Part shown: positions 1 through 9,698 of the stretch, piece by piece
How the letters are laid out: the number at the start of each line of letters is the position of its first letter
How positions within the stretch are numbered: position 1 is the stretch's first letter
Source of the DNA: CAYRZL01 sp964428795
GTDB lineage: Bacteria > Bacillota > Clostridia > Lachnospirales > Lachnospiraceae
Reading direction: 5' to 3'
Assembly: GCA_964428795.1 (NCBI GenBank)
Contig: CAYRZL010000008.1
Span: forward strand, 1-48,154
DNA length: 48,154 nucleotides
The notes under the pieces: generated by a model
Told to the model about the DNA's origin: nothing
The model's input: only the letters and a program-made list of their open reading frames with translations
Databases searched by the model: none
Position numbers and translations under genes: made by a program

Positions 1-107
1 TGTCCGGGGAACCGCCGCCAAAAATCAAAGGCTTGTTGCCGCTGGTTTCAAGGTAAACGCGGTACATTTCAAGCTGCTCCGGCGTGAGCAGCCCCGGCGC
101 GAGGTCG
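1..107 (-). pseudogene. Partial reading frame of unknown function running off the left edge
   Basis: On the minus strand one frame stays open across the whole stretch and leaves the window. It reads roughly ISDLAPGLLTPEQLEMYRVY and then a Gly-rich GGGSPD. The stretch is clearly richer in G+C than the DNA that follows, which suggests foreign origin, possibly a mobile element. I do not recognise the family. The frame is cut on its inner side where the permease fragment on the other strand begins (about 105-112), so it is either a truncated gene or one side of a rearrangement or assembly junction. Only about 35 codons are visible. Confidence 0.3.
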
Positions 108-111
108 GATA

Positions 112-765
112 TTGTTCATTATTGCAGGCACCTATTTTACATTTACTGCAGGCACCATCGCCCTGCTGAAAATGCTGAGAAAAAATAAAACCTTCTATTA
201 TAAAACCACACATTTTACGGCTGTTTCCGGTCTGATATACCGGATGAAGCAGAATGCGGTAGGACTGTCATCCATCTTCGTGCTGGCGACTGCGGTACTG
301 GTGCTTGTATCCACCACATTCTCCCTCTACAAAGGAGTGGAGGATGCAGTGAATGGAAAAATGCTGCGAAACGGATTGGTGGAAGTTGCCGCATCCAGGG
401 ATGACCTGGGTCAGTATTCCATGGATGAGATCGAACAAATATGGCTCTGCTTTGTGGTGGAGCAGATTTTATCCAATGCGTTGAAGTATACAAAAAACGG
501 AGGTATCTATATTTATACGAAAGGGTACAGGCTTTATATATCTGATAACGGAATCGGTATTCAAAAAAGTGATCTGCCGCGCATTTTTGAGCAGGGATAC
601 ACCGGATATAACGGTCGGGCGGATAAAAAATCTACGGGGATCGGATTGTATCTGTGCAGACGGGTCTGTGAAAAACTGGGCCACAGAATATCTGTGGAGA
701 GTGAGATCGGGAAGGGGACTACCGTTTGTCTGGACCTGAGTTATACAGAGCTTATATCAGAGTGA
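112..765 (+). pseudogene. Chimeric remnant: BceB-type permease fragment fused in frame to BceS-type kinase ATPase domain
   Basis: The 217-codon frame is made of two unrelated pieces. Residues 1 to about 108 match the middle of a BceB/FtsX-type ABC permease: a membrane segment (GTYFTFTAGTIALLKML), the conserved stretch with YRMKQNAVGL, and a second hydrophobic segment. From about residue 110 (near base 438) the frame becomes the C-terminal ATPase of a sensor histidine kinase. It has an N box (EQILSNALKYT), G1 (DNGIGI), an F-box-like region (RIFEQGYTGYNG) and G2 (STGIGLYL). The phospho-accepting His and sensor regions are absent, and the permease lacks both ends. In intact Bce-type modules (peptide antibiotic sensing and resistance) kinase and permease are separate proteins. 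The first codon would be TTG with no clear SD. I read it as a non-functional scar, although an assembly chimera is possible. Confidence 0.75.
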
Positions 766-788
766 CGGTTTTGTATTTATTTTTATGT

Positions 789-817
789 TTGCCATCGAAT
801 AAAAAGTGTGCTACAAT
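789..817 (+). promoter_or_regulatory. Sigma-A-type promoter with extended -10
   Basis: TTGCCA and TACAAT are separated by 17 bases, with TG one base before the -10 (TGCTACAAT). The start point would fall near 824, so the leader to the ATG at 836 is only about 12 nt. The -10 overlaps the GTG at 806 and rules that codon out as a start. Confidence 0.6.
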
Positions 818-835
818 TGCACGCGAGGTGGAAAA

Positions 836-1237
836 ATGAGGAAACAGGAGATAAAACGGATCATTTGCCTGATCATGGCATGTATATTGCTGTTATCCGG
901 GATGTGTTTTAAATTGGAGGAGACACATTCCCAGTTTTCATATTATTCCGTAGGTGTGGGGCAACAGATTGAGAACATGGATAAACGTGTATCCTGTTCC
1001 GAGGACAGTTATCCCACATATGTTTCTTTAGAAAATTCCAGTGACGCATCTATAGCAGACGATGATAAGAACCGTGCAAAATCCCAGGTGAAAATATTGC
1101 ATGTATTTTGTCCGGAAGACAGTTCGCCGGTTTTTTCTGTAAACTTATGCGCAGCAGTGTATGAGGGCTTTTTCTGTGAAGCATTTACGGACACTGCAAT
1201 CATCAGCTATATTCACCATTCAGACGGAAAAAAATAA
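836..1237 (+). CDS. Small secreted orphan protein
   Basis: The product is 133 aa and I do not recognise the family. The N-terminus (MRKQEIKRI, then a hydrophobic run to about residue 24) looks like a signal peptide or membrane anchor. The rest is soluble, rich in Ser and Asp, and has several cysteines, including two in the last third (NLC and FFC), which could form disulfides outside the cell. ATG 836 is chosen because GAGGTGG sits five bases upstream and because the promoter -10 overlaps the in-frame GTG at 806. A hairpin terminator follows, so the gene is probably transcribed alone. Confidence 0.6.
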   Translation: MRKQEIKRIICLIMACILLLSGMCFKLEETHSQFSYYSVGVGQQIENMDKRVSCSEDSYPTYVSLENSSDASIADDDKNRAKSQVKILHVFCPEDSSPVFSVNLCAAVYEGFFCEAFTDTAIISYIHHSDGKK

Positions 1238-1262
1238 TGTAAGATAAAACGGAAAGACCTGT

Positions 1263-1291
1263 AAGCCTATGTGTATGCATAGGTTTCTTTT
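1263..1291 (+). terminator. Rho-independent terminator
   Basis: An inverted repeat (CCTATG, 6 nt loop, CATAGG, extendable with a G-T pair) is followed by TTTCTTTT. It lies just after the secreted orphan gene. Confidence 0.6.
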
Positions 1292-1349
1292 CGTGATGTT
1301 TATTTATACATGTTTTTGGATATTATGAATGAAAAGTGAGGCGGACGAA

Positions 1350-2546
1350 GTGGAAGCGTATAAATTTTTAATGGATCTTGCTCTTATTTTGCTGAGCACA
1401 AAATTATTGGGACTTGTAACAAAAAAGCTCCATATGCCCCAGGTAGTGGGTGCATTGCTTGCGGGACTGATTTTAGGACCGGGTGTATTGGGATTTATCA
1501 CACAGACAGATTATATCGAAAAAACAGCGGAGGTGGGTGTTGTACTGCTGATGTTCTGTGCGGGTATGGAAACGGATGTCCATGAACTGAAAAAATGCGG
1601 GAAGGCATCCTTTGTCATTGCCCTGATCGGCGTTATCGTGCCGCTGATCGGCGGATATTTTGCAGCAGCGGCATTTAACCGTCCCGGTGTACTGGAATCG
1701 GATGCGACCTGCAGTATATTTTTGCAGAACATGTTCATCGGTGTTATTTTGACTGCCACATCTGTGAGCATTACTGTGGAGACGTTAAAGGAACTTGGCA
1801 AGTTAAATACCCGTTCCGGGAATGCCATTCTCGGTGCGGCAGTTATTGATGATATTCTGGGTATCATCGCCCTGACGATTATCACCAGTATGGCGGACAG
1901 TTCAGTGAAGATCAGCATTGTGCTGTTAAAGATCGTTGCTTTCTTTATTTTTGCCGGAGTGGCGGGATTTCTCTTCTACAAATTTTATACATGGTGGAGC
2001 GGAAGAGTTCCCCATGGTATGCACCGTCACACTATCGTGGCGTTTGTATTCTGCCTGCTGATGGCATTTGTGGCAGAGACATTTTTCGGCGTTGCAGATA
2101 TTACGGGCGCATATATTGCGGGAATCGTCATTTCCATGTGCAAGAAGGAAAAATATCTGGCGGAGAGGTTTGACGTGCTGTCCTATCTGTATCTGTCTCC
2201 GATCTTTTTTGCAAGCATCGGTCTGAAGGTCGTGCTTCCTGAGATGAGCGGTACGATTATTGCATTCGCTGTTGTTTTGACGATTGTGGCGATACTGACA
2301 AAAATGGTGGGATGCGGACTGGGAGCGAAGCTTTGCCACTATCAGAATTACCAGGCTGTCCGTATCGGCGTGGGGATGATCTCCCGGGGGGAGGTAGCCC
2401 TGATCGTGGCAAGTAAAGGAGCGGCATTGGGACTTATGGGTTCCCAGTTCATGGGTCCGGTTGTCATTGTGGTTATTATCACGACGATTATTGCCCCGAT
2501 TTTGCTCAAACCTGCCTTTGCAAGAGGCCCGAAACAGGCGGTATAA
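1350..2546 (+). CDS. CPA2-type cation/proton antiporter
   Basis: This is an integral membrane exchanger of the monovalent cation:proton antiporter-2 group (Kef/NapA-like membrane domain), expected to swap H+ for Na+ or K+. About 12 hydrophobic segments span the protein. Family-like features are the early LHMPQVVGALLAGLILGPG and the mid-protein AVIDDILGIIAL, whose Asp pair matches the ion-binding site of the family. The protein ends soon after the last membrane segment, so there is no RCK/TrkA nucleotide-binding domain. GTG 1350 is chosen because GAGGCGG lies six bases upstream. The in-frame ATG at 1329 has no SD and would add seven residues. The transported ion cannot be read from sequence. 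Confidence 0.85.
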   Translation: MEAYKFLMDLALILLSTKLLGLVTKKLHMPQVVGALLAGLILGPGVLGFITQTDYIEKTAEVGVVLLMFCAGMETDVHELKKCGKASFVIALIGVIVPLIGGYFAAAAFNRPGVLESDATCSIFLQNMFIGVILTATSVSITVETLKELGKLNTRSGNAILGAAVIDDILGIIALTIITSMADSSVKISIVLLKIVAFFIFAGVAGFLFYKFYTWWSGRVPHGMHRHTIVAFVFCLLMAFVAETFFGVADITGAYIAGIVISMCKKEKYLAERFDVLSYLYLSPIFFASIGLKVVLPEMSGTIIAFAVVLTIVAILTKMVGCGLGAKLCHYQNYQAVRIGVGMISRGEVALIVASKGAALGLMGSQFMGPVVIVVIITTIIAPILLKPAFARGPKQAV

Positions 2547-2561
2547 CCGGTTGTAGTAAGG

Positions 2562-2591
2562 TTGGACGCAGACGGAGATATGTGATATGAT
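2562..2591 (+). promoter_or_regulatory. Promoter of the addBA-maf operon
   Basis: TTGGAC and TATGAT are separated by 18 bases, with an extended TGA before the -10. The leader then contains a 7 bp hairpin (CCGAATA at 2601-2607, TATTCGG at 2622-2628) before the strong SD of addB. The hairpin has no U-tract, so I make no regulatory claim for it. Confidence 0.6.
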
Positions 2592-2659
2592 GTGAGTACG
2601 CCGAATAAATTGGGAATAAGGTATTCGGATATACTTCACATGAAAAAGGAGAGAGCGAT

Positions 2660-5600
2660 ATGTCACTGCGCATGATCCTGGGCAACTCCGGCAGCGGGAA
2701 GTCCAGACACATAATGGAGGAAATTCTGTCACGGGCGATGGCGGAGCCGGATCAGTTATTTTATGTGGTTGTTCCGGAGCAGTTCACGATGCAGACACAG
2801 CGTACCTTTGTGGAACATCATCCCGGCAACTGCATTATGAACATTGATGTGGTAAGCTTTGAGCGTCTGGCATATCGCATTTTTGATGAACTGGGTATTT
2901 CTGATTTTCTCGTGTTGGAGGAGACCGGAAAGAGTCTTGTCCTTCGCAGACTGGCGGGGCAGAAAGAGAAAGAACTGGAAATATTGCGTGGAAATATTCA
3001 TCGCATGGGATACATTGGTGAAATTAAATCCATGATCTCTGAATTTTCACAGTATAATATTTCTGCAAAGCATCTGCGTGAAATTCTGGACAGGTTGGAT
3101 GAGAACAGTAATCTGGCGAGAAAAATCAGAGATATTCTTAAATTATATGAGGCATTTGATGCGTATCTGGAAAAGGGCTGCATTACCGCAGAGCGATTGC
3201 TGGATATTCTTGCCGGACGGGCAGGGGATTCTGCACTTTTGCGGGGGTGTGTTATGGCGTTTGACGGGTTTACCGGATTTACGCCTGTTCAGATGAATCT
3301 GATGCGGGTGCTGATGCATCTGGTGAGCGACATGTATGTGACGGTAACCATTGATGAGGAGGCGGATCCGTATCTGGATTTGGGGATGCAGGATCTTTTC
3401 TTTATGAGTAAAAAGATGATCCGGGGTCTTACGAAATTGGCAAATGAGACGCAGTTTCCCATTGCAGAGCCTCAGATCATATCCATGCAAAGTGTAAAAT
3501 ATCGTAAGGATCACAGCAATGACCGCGTATCGGAACTGGCATTTTTAGAACAAAATCTGTTTCGCAGAAAAGCCGGTACCTTTCGCGGCGAGATAGAGAA
3601 CGGTGCTGTCCGCCTGCTGACTCTGCCAAATCCGAGGGAAGAGCTTAATTTTGTGGCAGAGCAGATCAGAGAGCTTGTCATGTCAGGAGCGTACAGATAC
3701 AGGGATATAGCTATTGTCAGCGGCAGTATGGAGACATATGAGACCTATGTCCCGTCCATATTTCAAAAGCTGCATATACCATATTTTTTAGATCGAAAGA
3801 AGAGTCTGTTATATCATCCGATGATAGAGTGGGTGCGGGCAGTGATGGAGATGCTGGAACAGGACTTTTCTTATGAGAGTGTATTTCGTTATCTGCGCAG
3901 CGGTCTTGGCGGCTTTTCCAGAGAGGATGTGGATCTTCTGGAAAATCATGTATTGGCGTATGGCATCCGCGGCAAAAATAAGTGGGGCGAGGTATGGGCG
4001 TTCCATGAGAACGGACAGCAAAAGCCCGGCAAAGAAGTATCACAGGAAAAGGAAGAGGAAGAACAGGAGAATAAATGGCAGCATTTGAATGAACTGCGCA
4101 GTCAGTTTATGGCTCAGATGGAGTCTGTGACTGTCGTGTTTGAAGATAAAGAGTCCACGGTGCGTCAGCGGACAAAGGCGCTTTATGATCTGATGGTACA
4201 GCTTGACATGCAGCGTCAGATGATGGACTGGCAGGATTTTTTTGAAAAGCAGGGAGATCTTGCGGTGGCAAAGGAATATGCCCAGATCTATGAATATGTG
4301 ATCGATTTGTTTGATCAGATCGTAGAATTGCTGGGTGATGAACAGATACCTGTCTGCGAGTACTCAGAATTGCTGGATGCGGGATTTTCAGCGGCGCAGA
4401 TCGGCGTGATACCGCCGGGAAATGATTATGTGCTGTTGGGGGATACCCTGCGTACCAGACTGAATCATGTGAAGGTGATGTTTGTCATCGGTGTCAATGA
4501 CGGTATTATCCCGAAAAGAACTGACAGGGGAAGTATATTGTCACCCTATGAGAGGGAAAAGCTGGCAGAACTGGATGTGGAGCTGGCGCCGACGGAAAGA
4601 GAACAGGCATTTATGCAGAAATTTTATCTGTACCTGAATCTTACCAAGGCATCCAAAAAGCTGTATCTTACCTGGTCAAAGCTGGACAGTGCGGGAAATG
4701 CGCTGCGTCCCTCTTATCTGGCAGGCGTTATACAGGGATTTTTTACTCAGATACAGATCGAGGAACCAAAGGGCGGGAACATCTGTACGCCGGAACAGAG
4801 CATGTATATATATGTGGATGGTTTGAAGCGGGCAGGTATGGGAGAGGCAGATGCTTCCTGGGTGGCTCTGCATTCCTGGTATCAGCAGCAAAAAGGCTAT
4901 AATGAGGAGATTCAAAAGCTGTTTTCCCACGCATTTGATGTTCTGGAAGGAGAATATTTGTCCGGACAGACTGCAAGATATCTGTATGGAAAAATACTGG
5001 AGAATTCCGTAACCCGTTTGGAACAGTTTGCCAGATGCGCATTTTCCCACTTTTTGAAATACGGGCTGCGGCTGGAGGAACGTAAAATATTCGAGGTGGG
5101 TGCGGTGGATCTGGGCAGTGTGTTCCATGATGCGCTGGATTATTATGCAAAGCTGCTGGAACAAAAGGGCTGTACATGGACGGATGTTTCGGAGGAGATC
5201 CGGGAACAGCTGGTGGAACAGGCAATGGAAGCGGCGATATTGGGACTTGGAAAATCTGCTTTTTTCGACAATGCCAGAAATGCGTATGTATTGGAGCGGG
5301 TGAGAAGAATCCTGCGCAGAAGTGTGTGGGCGCTTACAGAGCAGATCCGGCGGGGACATTTCAAGCCGGAAGGATATGAGGTGTTTTTTTCCAGGGAGGA
5401 AATTCTGGATTCAAAGCATATGGCACTCAGTGACGGGGAGCGGATGTACTTAAAGGGACGGATTGACCGCATTGATTTGTATCAGGAAGATAATAAAGTA
5501 TATGTGAAGATCATAGATTATAAATCCAGTAATATGACTTTTCAGCTGCTGAATCTTTATCATGGTCTGCAGCTTCAGCTGGTTGTTTATCTGGGCGCTG

Positions 5601-6139
5601 CCATGAAGAAGCTGGCGGAAAAATACCCGGATAAAGAGCTGATCCCAGCGGGAATCTTTTACTATCATATCGATGACCCGGTGGTGGAGGATGAGCCGGG
5701 TAAGAGTGAAGAGGAGATTATGGAGGAGATTCTGATAAAGCTGCGTTTGAGCGGACTTGCAAATGCTGATCCTGATATTTACAGACAGATGGATACCGGG
5801 TTGTGCAGTCAGGATTCCGTGACATCCTCCGTGATACCGGTTTCCCAGAATAAGGGAGGAGCGCTGGCGAAAAGCTCAAAAACCGCGACCACAGAGGAAT
5901 TTAGCAGGGTATTGGAGTATGTGGATCAGTTGATATATGATACCGGTCAGGCAATTCTCGGGGGAGAGATTGGAATAAAACCATACCGTGACAGGAAGGG
6001 GACGGGCTGTGATTATTGCCCGTATCAGTCTGTGTGCGGTTTTGATATAAAGCAGAACGCATATGATTTTCGTGATTTGGAGCAATTAAAGGAGGATGAA
6101 TTGTGGAAATTCATTGGAGCCCGGAACAAAGACAGGTAA
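2660..6139 (+). CDS. addB: ATP-dependent helicase/nuclease subunit AddB
   Basis: AddB is one half of AddAB, the Gram-positive counterpart of RecBCD, which resects double-strand breaks and prepares 3' ends for RecA. At 1159 aa it has the family length. A Walker A motif lies at the N-terminus (GNSGSGKS, residues 8-15). The C-terminal RecB-type nuclease shows GRIDRID followed by VKIIDYKSS. The iron-sulfur cluster cysteines are present: one near residue 793 (RCAFSHFLKYGL) and three near 1116-1125 (CDYCPYQSVC). The start has a strong SD (AAAGGAGAG). The addA start lies inside its 3' end, a 37-base overlap that implies translational coupling. Confidence 0.97.
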   Translation: MSLRMILGNSGSGKSRHIMEEILSRAMAEPDQLFYVVVPEQFTMQTQRTFVEHHPGNCIMNIDVVSFERLAYRIFDELGISDFLVLEETGKSLVLRRLAGQKEKELEILRGNIHRMGYIGEIKSMISEFSQYNISAKHLREILDRLDENSNLARKIRDILKLYEAFDAYLEKGCITAERLLDILAGRAGDSALLRGCVMAFDGFTGFTPVQMNLMRVLMHLVSDMYVTVTIDEEADPYLDLGMQDLFFMSKKMIRGLTKLANETQFPIAEPQIISMQSVKYRKDHSNDRVSELAFLEQNLFRRKAGTFRGEIENGAVRLLTLPNPREELNFVAEQIRELVMSGAYRYRDIAIVSGSMETYETYVPSIFQKLHIPYFLDRKKSLLYHPMIEWVRAVMEMLEQDFSYESVFRYLRSGLGGFSREDVDLLENHVLAYGIRGKNKWGEVWAFHENGQQKPGKEVSQEKEEEEQENKWQHLNELRSQFMAQMESVTVVFEDKESTVRQRTKALYDLMVQLDMQRQMMDWQDFFEKQGDLAVAKEYAQIYEYVIDLFDQIVELLGDEQIPVCEYSELLDAGFSAAQIGVIPPGNDYVLLGDTLRTRLNHVKVMFVIGVNDGIIPKRTDRGSILSPYEREKLAELDVELAPTEREQAFMQKFYLYLNLTKASKKLYLTWSKLDSAGNALRPSYLAGVIQGFFTQIQIEEPKGGNICTPEQSMYIYVDGLKRAGMGEADASWVALHSWYQQQKGYNEEIQKLFSHAFDVLEGEYLSGQTARYLYGKILENSVTRLEQFARCAFSHFLKYGLRLEERKIFEVGAVDLGSVFHDALDYYAKLLEQKGCTWTDVSEEIREQLVEQAMEAAILGLGKSAFFDNARNAYVLERVRRILRRSVWALTEQIRRGHFKPEGYEVFFSREEILDSKHMALSDGERMYLKGRIDRIDLYQEDNKVYVKIIDYKSSNMTFQLLNLYHGLQLQLVVYLGAAMKKLAEKYPDKELIPAGIFYYHIDDPVVEDEPGKSEEEIMEEILIKLRLSGLANADPDIYRQMDTGLCSQDSVTSSVIPVSQNKGGALAKSSKTATTEEFSRVLEYVDQLIYDTGQAILGGEIGIKPYRDRKGTGCDYCPYQSVCGFDIKQNAYDFRDLEQLKEDELWKFIGARNKDR

Positions 6140-9100
6140 TTGAACACAGGGGCAGCAATCTTTTGGTATCTGCAGCGGCAGGATCCGGCAAGACAGCGGT
6201 TTTGGTGGAACGTATCATTCGCATGATTCTGGATGAGGATCATCCGGTAGATATCGACCGCCTTCTTGTGGTGACCTTCACCAATGCGGCGGCGGCAGAA
6301 ATGCGTGAGCGTATTTCCGCTGCCATTGAGCATGCGTTGAGGGAAGCGCCGGACTCTTTTCATCTGCAGCGGCAGCAGACCCTGATCCACAATGCGAAAA
6401 TCATGACCATGCACAGTTTTTGCCTGTATGTGATCCGCAATCAGTTTCACAGAATCGATCTGGAACCGGGATTTCGCATCGCAGATGAGGTGGAGATCAG
6501 ACTGCTGCAGGAAGATGTATTGAAACAGGTGTTGAATGACTATTATGGGGGCGTGTATGAGAAGGAACTGCACATGGAGCAGTTTTTGGCGTTTGCAGAG
6601 TGCTATGCGCCGGGTAAAAATGACCAGGCATTGCGGGAGATGATTTTGAATCTGTATGAGTATGCCATGAGTTATCCCTGGCCCGGGGAATGGCTTATGC
6701 ATGCAGTGGATGTTTATAAATGTGCGGATGCGGATTCTGACTGGATGAGGGAGTTGACGGATTATTTAAATATTCGTCTGGAAGATATTCATATGCAGTT
6801 GGAGGAAGCACTGGATCTTTGCAGGGAAGCGGACGGTCCTTTTATGTATGAGGACACGGTAGCGTCAGAGGTATCCCAGTGGAGAAAGCAGAAAGGTTGT
6901 GAGACGTTCGCAGATCTGTATCATTGGCAGAAAGGTCTTGTATTCGGCCGACTTAAGGCGGCACGAGGATATGAGGGCAGTGCGGCAAAGCAGCAGGCAG
7001 TAAAGGATATCAGAGATCAGGCAAAAAAGGAGCTGGCAGATTTTCGCAGGCTGTTCTTCTATGAGGAACCGGAGGCACAGCTTGAGCATCTGCATCAGGC
7101 TGCAGTCCATGTGGAGACGCTGGTGTCTCTGACCTTAAAATTTATGCAGGTATTTGAACAGAAAAAGAGAGAGAAAAATCTGCTGGATTTTCATGATCAG
7201 GAGCATCTGGCGTTGCAGATTCTCATAGACTCCGGGACTAAAGAACCCACCGAGGTGGCAAAAGAATATCAGCAGCAGTTTGTGGAGATCATGGTGGATG
7301 AGTATCAGGACAGCAACCATGTACAGGAGACGCTGGTTCAGGCGGTGTCAAGAGATCACCGAAATATTTTTATGGTGGGGGATGTAAAACAGAGTATATA
7401 TCGGTTTCGGTTGGCAAGACCGGAATTGTTTATTGAAAAATATGACAGCTATAAACAGGGAACATGCGAAATAGAGGAAGAAAAGGAACCGGAGCTTTCG
7501 GACGGATGCCGGATCGATCTGCATCAGAACTTCCGAAGCAGGGAGCAGGTCACCGGATTTATCAATGACATTTTTGCGGGTATTATGGGACGTGATCTGG
7601 GAAATGTGGAGTATGATGAGAAAGCTGCGCTTTATCCGGGAGCGGATTACCCTGAGGGGCAGTATGAAGATTATCAGCCGGAGCTGATCCTGGTGGAAGA
7701 GGAAGATGCGAAAGAAGATAAACTGGTTTTGGAGGCGAGAGCTGCCGCCCAGAAAATCCGGGAGATGGTCGGAAATGTTCCGGTGCTGGATAAGAAAACC
7801 GGAGAGCTTCGTTTGGCAGGATATGGGGATGTGGTGATTCTGCTTCGTTCTCTTTCCAGACGGGCGGAAGTATTTTTGGAGGTGTTTGCACAGGAAGGGA
7901 TTCCGCTTCTGACACCTTCTCAGACCGGATATTTTGCTGCATTGGAGGTGCGTACGATTTTAAGTATGCTCCGCGTTATCGACAATCCTATGCAGGATAT
8001 TCCTCTGGCAGCGGTGCTGAAATCGCCGATCGTGGGGATGACATCAGAGGAGCTCGCGCTGGTGCGGGCAGCGCACCCGTCAGGAAGCTTTTATGATGCG
8101 GTGGTACAGGAAGTGGAGAATCATAGTAAGCTGAAACAGTTCTGGGAGCAGTTGCAGTCATTTCGGGACAGAGTTCCATATACGCCTATCCATACGCTGT
8201 TAGAGCAGATCTATGAGGAAACCGGATATCTCAATTATGTGAGTGTTATGCCGGCGGGACAGCAGCGCAGAGCGAATCTGCAGATGCTGCTGGAAAAGGC
8301 GGTGGCTTATGAAAAGACAAGCTATCGTGGACTGTTTCACTTTATGCGCTATATGGATCAGCTTCATAAATATGAAGTGGATTTCGGTGAGGCGGAGGGT
8401 TTGGAAGGAGCACCCGATGCGGTGCACATGATGACCATACATAAAAGTAAAGGTCTGGAATTTCCCGTCGTGCTGCTTTGCGGCATGAGCAAGCTGTTTA
8501 ACCGGCAGGACGAAACAAAAGCAATGGTGCTTCATCCGGAATATGGGATCGGACTTGATCTGATCGATCCAAACAGGCGTGTAAAAACTCCGCTTTTGTT
8601 AAAGCAGGCGTTTCGCCAGATGACCAGACAGGAAAATCTGGGAGAAGAGCTGCGTGTTTTATATGTTGCCATGACGAGAGCAAAGGAAAAGCTGGTTCTC
8701 ATGGGCGAGTGGGATGAAAACCGTATACAGCAGCGCAGCGAGCAGAACAGAAAGAGAAGATTATCCGGCAGGAAACGTCTGTCTTTTGGAGAGAGATATA
8801 ACGTAAGATGCTATTTGGACTGGGTATTACCGATGATGCCGGAGGATCTGAAGATAGAAAAGGTCACTCCGGAAAGTCAGGTAAAAAAAGAAGCGGCGGA
8901 GGTTTTAACCGGAGCGGAATACCGGGCGAGGGCAGAGGCGTTGATTGCTGCCTGTGATCCCGCTGCGGTGGAACAGGTCGGGAAGAGATTTTCCTGGGAA
9001 TATGATTACTCGGAAGAAGCATCTGCGAGACAGAAGGTGTCTGTCTCTGAATTAAAGCATCGCGCCATGGAGCAGCTTGCACGTTTGCAGGAAGAGGATG

Positions 9101-9690
9101 CCATGGAGGATACCCGTTACTTTTACGAGAAGCCGCCGATGGTTCCTTATCTGCCGAAATTTGAACATCGTGTAGATGAGATCAATCAGGGCGCATTGCG
9201 CGGAACAGCAACTCACCGCTTTATGGAGTGCCTGGATTTTACAAAAGCGCAGGAATATTCCGTGACGGAGTGGATCGATCTGTTTGTTCAAAAGGGACAG
9301 ATGAGCGAAGCGCAGGCAGAATTGATCGTTATGGATAAGGCGGAACGTTTTTTGAATCATCCGGTTATGCAGCGGATGAAGGCGGCGGCAGAGGCAGGAG
9401 CTTTGTATAAGGAGCGTCCCTTTGTTATGGGACGTCCCGCAAATGAACTGGGTATGCCCGGTGATGAGCTTGTGCTGGTGCAGGGAATCATTGATGTGTT
9501 CTGGAAAGAGGATGACGGAATCGTACTGCTGGATTATAAGACAGATGCGGTGAGGACAGAGAAAGAGCTGGTGGATCGTTACAGGACACAGCTTGAGCTG
9601 TATCAGAAGGCGGTGGAACAGGCACTCCATGAGCCGGTGAAAGAGGTACTTATCTATTCCTTTGCACTTGGAAGTGTGATAAAATTGTGA
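6103..9690 (+). CDS. addA: ATP-dependent helicase/nuclease subunit AddA
   Basis: AddA is the UvrD-type 3'-5' helicase plus RecB-type nuclease subunit of AddAB. At 1195 aa it is near the usual length. Visible motifs are Walker A (SAAAGSGKTAVL, about residues 23-34), helicase motif II (MVDEYQDSN), motif III-like VGDVKQSIYRFR, the later HKSKGLEFPVV and LYVAMTRAKEKL, and the C-terminal nuclease core IVLLDYKTDA. Translation starts at GTG 6103, supported by GGAGG seven bases upstream inside addB. It is followed at once by maf. Confidence 0.97.
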   Translation: MEIHWSPEQRQVIEHRGSNLLVSAAAGSGKTAVLVERIIRMILDEDHPVDIDRLLVVTFTNAAAAEMRERISAAIEHALREAPDSFHLQRQQTLIHNAKIMTMHSFCLYVIRNQFHRIDLEPGFRIADEVEIRLLQEDVLKQVLNDYYGGVYEKELHMEQFLAFAECYAPGKNDQALREMILNLYEYAMSYPWPGEWLMHAVDVYKCADADSDWMRELTDYLNIRLEDIHMQLEEALDLCREADGPFMYEDTVASEVSQWRKQKGCETFADLYHWQKGLVFGRLKAARGYEGSAAKQQAVKDIRDQAKKELADFRRLFFYEEPEAQLEHLHQAAVHVETLVSLTLKFMQVFEQKKREKNLLDFHDQEHLALQILIDSGTKEPTEVAKEYQQQFVEIMVDEYQDSNHVQETLVQAVSRDHRNIFMVGDVKQSIYRFRLARPELFIEKYDSYKQGTCEIEEEKEPELSDGCRIDLHQNFRSREQVTGFINDIFAGIMGRDLGNVEYDEKAALYPGADYPEGQYEDYQPELILVEEEDAKEDKLVLEARAAAQKIREMVGNVPVLDKKTGELRLAGYGDVVILLRSLSRRAEVFLEVFAQEGIPLLTPSQTGYFAALEVRTILSMLRVIDNPMQDIPLAAVLKSPIVGMTSEELALVRAAHPSGSFYDAVVQEVENHSKLKQFWEQLQSFRDRVPYTPIHTLLEQIYEETGYLNYVSVMPAGQQRRANLQMLLEKAVAYEKTSYRGLFHFMRYMDQLHKYEVDFGEAEGLEGAPDAVHMMTIHKSKGLEFPVVLLCGMSKLFNRQDETKAMVLHPEYGIGLDLIDPNRRVKTPLLLKQAFRQMTRQENLGEELRVLYVAMTRAKEKLVLMGEWDENRIQQRSEQNRKRRLSGRKRLSFGERYNVRCYLDWVLPMMPEDLKIEKVTPESQVKKEAAEVLTGAEYRARAEALIAACDPAAVEQVGKRFSWEYDYSEEASARQKVSVSELKHRAMEQLARLQEEDAMEDTRYFYEKPPMVPYLPKFEHRVDEINQGALRGTATHRFMECLDFTKAQEYSVTEWIDLFVQKGQMSEAQAELIVMDKAERFLNHPVMQRMKAAAEAGALYKERPFVMGRPANELGMPGDELVLVQGIIDVFWKEDDGIVLLDYKTDAVRTEKELVDRYRTQLELYQKAVEQALHEPVKEVLIYSFALGSVIKL

Positions 9691-9698
9691 GGTGGAAA

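Noticed and set aside
806..835. GTG start at 806 for the secreted orphan
   Set aside because: The codon overlaps the -10 region of the promoter at 789-817, and the SD fits ATG 836 instead.
1926..2732. 268-codon open frame on the minus strand
   Set aside because: It is antisense to the antiporter and the start of addB and reads as a low-information His/Arg/Cys-rich product.
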